Origin: Cordilura impudica | Taxonomy: Eukaryota; Arthropoda; Insecta; Diptera; Scathophagidae | DNA length: 64,000 nt | Direction of reading: 5' to 3' | NCBI GenBank assembly: GCA_963682025.1 | Contig: OY821518.1 | Coordinates: 34,849,059-34,913,058, forward strand | Part shown: positions 57,500 through 64,000 of the stretch, piece by piece | Position numbering within the stretch: position 1 is the stretch's first letter | How the letters are laid out: each line of letters begins with the position of its first letter | The notes under the pieces: generated by a model | Database searches by the model: none | Seen by the model: the letters and a program-made list of their open reading frames with translations, nothing else | What the model was told of the DNA's origin: nothing | Program-made: the position numbers and the translations under genes

Positions 57500-58705
57500 A
57501 AAAATAACCATACTTTATGGATGTGTTAAACACTAAAGTTAACGGGATGGACAGACTTTCAGCACACTAAATCAATAGAGAGCTGGGAACCCCATCAGAA
57601 CCAAGATTAAATGATGATTTCAGGTTCTTTAAGCCCTGAACTACTTCTGATTGTTCAAAAAATGGAAACGATATTATTTAACTTGAAGCGAGTTGATATG
57701 GATAAATATCCGCTACGTCATATTTAACATCAGAATAAGTTGTTGCAAAGAAATCAGCAACATATTACTAATAACCTTATCGTCATCAGATTCACACCCT
57801 TCAAACTTCAAAACAGTCGGAAACTCATGGGTTCTTCTCTTAGAGTTTACGAAGTCACAAAACAATTTTGGATTGCTCTTGAAGTTATTTTTCATTGTGT
57901 TAATGTACTCGTTATATAATGATGTGTTGAGGGAATTGTATTCATCGCGGCATATAGAATAACTACCGTAATCAATAAGAAGCCCAGTTTTTTTTTGTAT
58001 TTTTTAAATAGCTTGTTATTTTTGTTTTTGAATTTAGAATTCCTGAAATTCCATGGAGGACCAAGTTGTTTGAAGACAGGTATTTTAGGAATACAAATGT
58101 CCATAAAAGAATTAAGAATACTATAAAACGTAATAACCATTGAATCAACTGCAGTTGGGCTAACATTTTGGATTTTCAATAACTGATGACAGTTAGTATT
58201 GCTGATTAGATTATTCAACATCGAATGGTTGGATCGTTTAAAACAGAATACTCTCCTCGTCGGGGGCACTAATTTTGGTTCAGACAATAATGTAAAGAAA
58301 AGCAAATTTCAATTCAAGATGATGGCGATCTTCAGGTTCTGAAATTGGGCAACATCGTGTTATCGTGTAATCCTCTGGTTCATTAACAAACACCAAGTCT
58401 AGTAATTTGAAAAAGACACAAGTCAGATATGCTGTTCAAAAACTCGTCCGATATTATTGGAATCATATCAGGAGTATCAGGGGATCTATTCCATAAGATC
58501 GATGGCAAATTAAAGTTACCGAAAACAAAAATAGCGTCAACAGAATTTGCAGCTTGTACAGTATTCTGTATGGCCTGGAGATCCTGGAGTAATATAGGAG
58601 CAAGCTAAAAAGATTTGTTTCTGATTAAGTTGAATTCTGACACTCAAAAATTCAATTTCGGAAATGTTTGGTAGTAATTCTGACGAGAACAGAAAATTCC
58701 TATTA
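57500..58705 (-). pseudogene. LINE-B endonuclease and N-terminal RT part
   Basis: Minus-strand reading starts FSSELLPNISEIEFLSVRI and continues FGNFNLPSILWNRSPD (endonuclease), then FCFKRSNHSMLNNLISN and CIPKIPVFKQLGPPW (58305-57892), LFCDFVNSKRRTHEFPTVLK (57895-57713) and DGVPSSLLI...CAESLSIPL near 57600-57530 (start of the reverse transcriptase). Several frameshifts occur. The next motif, TRPLFKSGSKSDVKNYRGIA, lies at about 52940-52860, across the LINE-C insertion. Confidence 0.8.
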
Positions 58706-60360
58706 AAAAATGGCAAAAGGGAGCAAATGAAGACAAAAAAATCGTTGCTGAGACAAAATTACGTATCCGAAAATATTTTGGAGAAAGAACTGGTTTGATT
58801 GTTGATCAGCCAAAACCGTTTTTCCAGAACGCTGAAATTTCTGCTGAAATTACAAAAGTGGACTTAACTCTGATAAAGTATGTAAGAAAATTATAGTCGG
58901 TCTAGACCGACTATACGATACCCTATACCATGGCTTAGAGACCCTATCTCTTCGGTCCAAATAATTCGGTAGAGAATATAAGCATAAACCAAATTTGAGT
59001 GGCATTGCTATTAAGTTCGGATGCTATATCTGTATGGGGACTAGGTCGAAATGTGGCCCGATCCTGACCATATTTGGTAAAGTCACTTATATTTCGAAAC
59101 CATATATACAAACCAAATTTGAGAAAAATCTGTGCCATGTTTTTGTTTTTTGATAGATTTAAGCGAAGATCACTTTATATGGGGCCTGGGAAGCAGCTTT
59201 ATATGGGGCCTGTGACTAAAATTAGTCCTGTAGGGATTATTTTTGGAGTACTGATTAATGGATATAATAAACATATACAAACCCAATTTGACTGAGATCT
59301 ATATGATAATTTGGATCTTATGGCAATTTATGTCGATTTCATAGGGGTCATTTGTATGGGGACGATGTCTAAACATGGACGCAATATCACTAACTCCAAT
59401 AGCGTTCATCCTATGGCTTTTAGAAGCTTTTATGCTAAACTTTATCAAAATATATTCATATTTGCGACCTGTAGTTTCATTACAAGGTTTACATGGACAC
59501 ACACACGGACGGACGGACGAACATCACCAAATCGACTCAGAAAGTGATTCTGATATTATATTATATTATAATATTTTTGGTATTTGCAAACAGCAGCACA
59601 AAGTCATTATACCCAAACCACATGGTGGTATAGGGTATAAAAAATGCATACAATATTAATTGCGGTTTCTTGTGGTCGTGAGATTCATTTGGAAAATTTT
59701 CATAGATTTTCTCACAACACAGCAATTTACTTCGTTGAAAAATATCCATGGCTTTGTATGCCTCCCACTTTGCATAATTGTTTTATTCACGGGCCGGAGA
59801 TTATACAGCACGCACTCTTACCAATTGGAGGATTATCGGAAGAAGCTCAAGAAGCCAGCAATAAAAGTTTTTAAAATTATAGAGAGCAGCCGAGAAAAGT
59901 CCAATGCTGATATTTTCAATAGGTTTCTTCTAAGTTCTGACCCATGTATGTATATCTAGCATGAGCAAGAAATATGAGCAGAAAAAAAAATTAATTTACC
60001 AACTTCAGAATTTAAGTTATTAGTTTTGCCCAATATTTCTAATGAAAATTATAATAAAGATGTAGATAATTAAGATGGTGATGAAGAAAGTGATGATAAT
60101 AGCAATGAAGATAGTGATGACTGTGATGAAGATTATGATAATTATGATGAAGATAATGATCATAAGGAAGATTTGATAATGGGGATAGTTATGTTGAATT
60201 TGATAATGCAGAGTAACACAAATAAAATAAATACAAAGATTTCACCAAATTTTTTTTTTTTTTTTAAATCTTTCGTGACTTTTTTGTTACCACTTTGTAT
60301 ATTAATGGGATTTAATGGAAAACAAAATTTTAATTTTAAATTAATTTTATACTAATATTA
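58706..60360 (+). pseudogene. RAG1-like transposase 3, C-terminal half
   Basis: Plus strand, split by a GTCY element. The left part, at about 58737-58880, reads KKIVAETKLRIRKYFGERTG, then LIVDQPKP, then FFQNAEISAEITKVDLTLIK; the glycine-rich NDGNTA motif expected between PKP and FF is deleted. The right part (59644-59874) reads HTILIAVSCGREIHLENFHR, then YPWLCMPPTLHNCFIHGPEI, LLPIGGLSEEAQEASNKSF (Glu motif) and a stop; one frame over, SSREKSNADIFNRFLLSSDP continues. From 60060 to 60180 follows a (GAT/GAA)-rich stretch encoding an acidic Asp/Glu tail. The Asp motifs are absent, because LINE-B ends at 58705. It is the most readable of the three C-termini. Confidence 0.75.
58880..59640 (-). mobile_element. 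GTCY element, copy H6 (minus), inside transposase 3
   Basis: The minus-strand 3-prime end at left contains a perfect 24-bp palindrome at 58892-58915 (TATAGTCGGTCT and its complement). The 5-prime end at right is ATACCCAAACCACATGGTGG and ATAGGGTATAA. Excising it joins LTLIK to the HTILIA segment of the transposase. It has only a short (GGAC)n run near 59505-59520. A TTATATTATATTATAA run replaces part of the usual body near 59555. Confidence 0.85.
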
Positions 60361-60367
60361 ATATACA

Positions 60368-60533
60368 TCTATAATATTAATAGGCTAGGTGATTTCTTGT
60401 TACCGATGTTTTATTCTACCGAATTATCCCGATTTTGACCAAACGTATATTATTTGAAAGGGATTTCTTTTTAGCTGTTCACCAGATTTACAGATTTTTA
60501 AATTTTTTCCTATGCTCCAGTGGGAGTTAGAGG

Positions 60534-60590
<57 letters not shown>

Positions 60591-60799
60591 TCCATTTAAA
60601 GTTGCTACTAACACGTATATAAAATTATACATATGCTATGTGTGTGTTTACTAAATTTTTTAATGTGTTTGTTAATGAGTTTGTTATCTTCATTCACAAT
60701 AATAATAAACCAAAAAAGTGTTGGTTTGTGAATTGGATAAGTTGAAAAATAAAGCTGCCTAGAAATTGCACTCAAATTTCGAGTGCTGGAATCTGCTAG
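60368..60799 (+). mobile_element. Short non-autonomous Helitron, copy 4
   Basis: Starts TCTATAATATTAATAGGC after A and ends GGAATCTGCTAG before T. The 3-prime hairpin is CTCAAATTTCGAG. A (TA)n run at about 60537-60587 has expanded inside it, making it longer than copies 2 and 3. Confidence 0.88.
60537..60587. repeat. (TA)n microsatellite in Helitron copy 4
   Basis: About 25 uninterrupted TA dinucleotides, absent from the other three copies. Confidence 0.92.
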
Positions 60800-61350
60800 T
60801 TATATATTTAGTATTTAATTTCCAATTCGATTTATCCATTTATCGCTTTTCATTCCAAAGTTACAGTTAAAATAGTGAACTAAGAACCTTTTTGCCGAAA
60901 AAGAAAAAGCGCCTAACAGGTTAAAAAAAAATTTTTTTTACAATTTTTGTTTTTAAAATGCTGTGCTTTTATGTATGTATGATTAGTCATCAATAAAAAA
61001 TTATAATAGTCTCTTTCGTGACTTTTTTGAGATAAATTTATATATATCTGGGATTTACTGAAAACCAAAATTTGGCTTTTAAATTCAATTTATCCTAATA
61101 TGAATACATATTATTGGTTTATTCTTTAATTTTTGGATAGAACATTAAGCACGCTCTGTTTTCCACGTTTATTTATTAATTTATCTCTTTTCATTCCAAA
61201 GTTACTGTCAAAATAGTGAACTAAGATTTTTTTTTTTGGCGAAAAACAAAAAAGCGCCTAACAGGTTAAAAAATTTTTTTTTCCATTTTTTTTTTCTAAA
61301 ATGCTGTGTTTTTACGAATTTATGATTAATCATCAATAAAAAATCAAAAT

Positions 61351-62985
61351 ATTTATAAACTACGGCCTCCCTGAATTAATCGCCACGTTGAGTACAATCG
61401 AACCATACTGTGGTGCGTATTAGTAACTAGCAAATAATATTCTTCATACGCTCCACATGAATTTCAGTAAGCCAACAGTTACTGAAACCATAAAAACTCA
61501 TCCCAATTTTCTTTTCTTCAAAACAAAAATACTTTCATAATTGATCTACAATTAACACAATTTTTTTTGAATATTTTATCATTTTGGTGTAATTTTCACT
61601 TTTTATTATTGAAAATAATTGCACAGCAATAAACTTTAAATAAATTGCATTGAACTATGCTTAAATATTTTCGAAGTCTAAATGAAAAACTATTTCAAAT
61701 ATATATTTAAATAAGTGTGCCACCTTACATCTTTAATTAAATTGAATTTTCATAAGGGCTGGGAATTTTATTCATAAAGAAAATAAAAATAAAGCATAAG
61801 CAAGATAGAGTTTGAGGCAGATCTGCTGTAACAAGGAGCATTATTTGTGTAATTGTTACCGTTTCCTAGTAATTGTAATCTGCTTTCATTTAGATATTTC
61901 TTAGTGTTGTTGGTTTGTTGAACTTTTTAAGGGGATTATAATTACACACCGGGAAAGACTCCAAAAGGCAGCTTTACGCTAGCAATTAAATTTGTTCTCT
62001 TTTTCTTTAATGCAAGATGTAAGTTAGTTATCAAACATGAGTATTTTGCGTTCACTAACCACCATACATACTAATTTTAGTGTTATCGTAAATGAATATT
62101 TTGGGACACCTTCCTTGTAATAGCAGTGCAATGTAGAAGTAAGAGCATTCTAATGACTGCATAAATGTTATAATAACAATAAAAAATTGAAAAACTTTAG
62201 GATTTAACTGTTTCGGTAGAAAGCAATTTAAGTATATTCATATGAATAGCACAACAATTTTCTTATTCACTTTTACTCAAGTGCACTATGGAGCTGGTAA
62301 ATGAGTATAAGAAAAAATGATAATAAAAACTGGAGTACGAGCAGAAGTCGATGATTTTTTTTTTCACAGAAAAGAGTCGAAACAAAATTTTGTTCTAGAT
62401 TTTGAAAATTTTAATAGTTTGTGCACATAGAAAACAGAATTTCGATAAAGTTAATAACCGAATTTCGAGTTATTTATGATCAAAATTCTGTTAGGGCATT
62501 ACAAATGGTTAACTGCTAACAAATTTCTGCTCATACCATCGAAAATACATTTGTTAAACTTTTAAATATTTGGGTAGACAAATTTTTTTTTCTGTATATA
62601 AAAATAACTGCTGATGTTCTCACCAATATTATAGTTGAATGATGAATTTTTGATTAAAAATCTGTTCCACAAAATTTTCCATTATTTGAAAAATATTTTT
62701 TTTTATGGAAATATCACCCGCTTTTAACTTCCAAGGAAACAAGTATACCTTAATAACATATTCCACGAATTGCCGCAACCATTTCATTAATTGAACTCAG
62801 TGCAACAGCGTTTATTGAGATATCGTAAATAAATTTAATACAGTGACACAAAACACAAATTGAACTTATATGAAGTGAGACCGTAAAATACGAGGCCTGT
62901 GTGATAAGCAGGAAATATTTTAAGGACAAACATAATTTAAATTTTATTATGAAGTCCTTTTAGCTCAATGCTCAAATCCAACTTT
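61351..62985. other. AT-rich spacer, nothing recognised
   Basis: No ORF of note on either strand, no microsatellite of size and no repeat shared with the rest of the window. It is a candidate for unique host DNA. Confidence 0.45.
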
Positions 62986-64000
62986 GTACATTTTATATAT
63001 AAAAATGGAGTTTTGTATATATGTTTGTTTGTGGTTTATAGGAGACTACACCACTGGACCGATCGTCATGAAATTTTTAGAGTAGGTAACTGCCTATCCG
63101 GAAGAAAAAAATAGGCTATATTTTTTGGATTTTTCAAGTAAGCGTGGCACCTCCCGTATAAAGTGATTTTTTAACATCTATTTTTAACATATAATGTCTG
63201 AAGTAATACGACAGCAAGAGTTCTGAAAATATGTACATGTACATACTAAACTAATTTGAAGAGTCGCGGAAAAATGGACGTGGTACCCACCATACAAAAT
63301 AAATATTTAATGCCATATATCTAGAGTACTGTAACAGTGAAAGCCGTGGGACTTTGTGTGAATTCATGAGTTACTAATGTGAGTAGTCTGATAAAAACTA
63401 TCAGACGTGGGCGTGGCACCTTCTATATAAAAAACATGTAGAACTATGAAAATGATATTCTTGAAATTTTTGACAGGTACATTAATTACCGATGTGACTA
63501 GTCGTCGAAAGTATGGGCAGAACGTCAAAACCGAAAATTGAGAATAACAGAAATCGAAAAAAAATCGTCAAAGTGAAAAATCGCCAAAATGAAAAATCGC
63601 TAAAATCAAAAGCCGTCAAAATCAATAATCGCCATAATCAAAAATAGCAAAAAAAAAAAAAAACGCAAGAGTTGAGAATCGCCAAATCCAAAAATCCCGA
63701 ATAACAAAAATCGTTTAAACCAAAAAACATGAAAAAAATGCTGAAATAAAAAAACGCTAAAATCGAGAAAAGTAAAATATAAAACTCGACAAAATCAGAA
63801 ATCGCTAAAATCAAAAATCGCAAGAAACAAAATTTGCTAAAATCAATAAAAGCAAAAAAAAAAAAAAAACAAAAATCGCGAAAGCCAAAAATCGCCAAAA
63901 CAGAAAATCGCGAATAACAAAAATCGTTTAAACCAAAAAACATGAAAAAAATGCCGAAATAAAAAAAAACGTTAAAATCGAGAAAAGCAAAATATAAAAA
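62986..64000 (+). mobile_element. Helitron-like element with 16-bp array (partial)
   Basis: Starts near TATATATAAAAATGGAGTTT (about 62995), like the 5-prime ends of the other Helitrons but without a clear TC. It then has ACTACACCACTGGACCGATC. The block at 63250-63430 (GTCGCGGAAAAATGGACGTG; TGGGCGTGGCACCTTCTATA) is homologous to 9145-9390. From 63520 the 16-bp array follows to the window end, so the 3-prime end lies outside. The order flank block then array is the same as at 9138-9705. Confidence 0.6.
63520..64000 (+). repeat. 16-bp minisatellite array (AAAAATCGCCAAAATC type)
   Basis: Same unit and orientation as 9425-9655. A higher-order duplication is visible: the phrase AATCGCGAATAACAAAAATC, GTTTAAACCAAAAAACATG recurs near 63695-63735 and 63905-63945, about 210 bp apart. 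The minus 101-aa Phe-rich frame is its translation. Confidence 0.88.

Larger units (their letters stand above)
48256..58705 (-). mobile_element. LINE-B: minus-strand LINE holding two later insertions
   Basis: Its 3-prime tail is the AATAAATAAATAAA tract (minus strand) at about 48257-48278; its 5-prime edge at about 58705 lies inside the endonuclease. Coding pieces are at 58705-57500, 52960-52299 and 51912-51652. A Helitron (48371-51608) sits in its 3-prime region and LINE-C (about 52975-57480) in its reverse transcriptase. Without them it is about 2.7 kb, a 5-prime-truncated copy. No target duplication was established. Confidence 0.78.
60266..61350 (+). repeat. Tandem duplication (~320-330 bp), first unit hit by Helitron
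   Basis: TCTTTCGTGACTTTTTTG, GGGATTTA(C/A)TG, TTTCATTCCAAAGTTAC, AATAGTGAACTAAGA, GCGCCTAACAGGTTAAAAAA and CATCAATAAAAAAT occur once at about 60266-61010 and again at about 61013-61340. The first unit is longer only because of the Helitron at 60368-60799. It directly follows transposase 3 and may be part of that element's non-coding end. Confidence 0.7.

Noticed and set aside
1..64000. tRNA, rRNA or histone-type host genes
   Set aside because: No cloverleaf with A and B boxes, no rRNA core sequence and no recognisable host protein was seen on reading both strands; a covariance scan could not be run.

Overview
The window looks like AT-rich nuclear DNA from a dipteran insect, probably a calyptrate fly (blowfly or house-fly relative). 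This rests on the mix of mobile elements: a mariner of a common insect family, Jockey-type LINEs, Penelope elements, Helitrons with A|T insertion sites, and a dispersed repeat that looks like the dipteran mini-me/DINE-1 (GTCY microsatellite) type. The species is inferred, not proven. I found no convincing single-copy host gene, no tRNA or rRNA gene and no CRISPR. It reads as intergenic, intronic or heterochromatic DNA made almost entirely of nested mobile elements and satellites.

Layout. 1-9.7 kb: arrays of a 16-bp GCGATTTTTG-type repeat, two of them next to Helitron-type ends, plus degenerate GTCY elements. 9.7-14.9 kb: a short non-autonomous Helitron, two tandem GTCY elements and plain AT-rich DNA. 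14.9-19.1 kb: a mariner (TA target site, matching terminal repeats) split by a 3.04-kb transposon with its own inverted repeats, a 5-bp target duplication and a decayed transposase resembling the RAG1/Transib/Chapaev group. 19.3-23.2 kb: two short Helitrons, then a 2.7-kb structure with inverted arms of about 1.1 kb. 23.3-26.5 kb: a decayed Jockey-type LINE (LINE-D) with a GTCY element inside its reverse transcriptase. 26.5-32.7 kb: a ~160-200-bp satellite split by a full-length Jockey-type LINE (LINE-A) with a 12-bp target duplication. 34.2-42.4 kb: a second RAG1-like transposase remnant, split by a head-to-head pair of nearly identical Penelope elements (target duplication TCTTCTTTAGT); one reverse transcriptase/GIY-YIG frame is intact, and each copy carries a candidate hammerhead ribozyme. 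43.4-45.8 kb: a Helitron loaded with a 160-bp tandem repeat and a GC-rich, CpG-rich tandem repeat. 47.9-58.7 kb: a minus-strand LINE (LINE-B) holding a decayed helicase-bearing Helitron and a younger plus-strand LINE (LINE-C) with an intact ORF1. 58.7-60.4 kb: a third RAG1-like transposase remnant, split by a GTCY element. 63-64 kb: another array of the 16-bp repeat.

The genes act as selfish replication modules: target-primed reverse transcription (LINEs, Penelope), cut-and-paste (mariner, RAG1-like) and rolling circle (Helitrons and the elements they may mobilise in trans). Nesting gives relative ages: satellite, RAG1-like remnants and mariner are old hosts; LINE-B is intermediate; LINE-C, the Penelope pair and several GTCY and short Helitron elements are younger. 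The most notable signals are the Penelope palindrome with its ribozyme motifs, the bounded RAG1-like transposon inside mariner, and the Helitrons whose bodies are satellite DNA.
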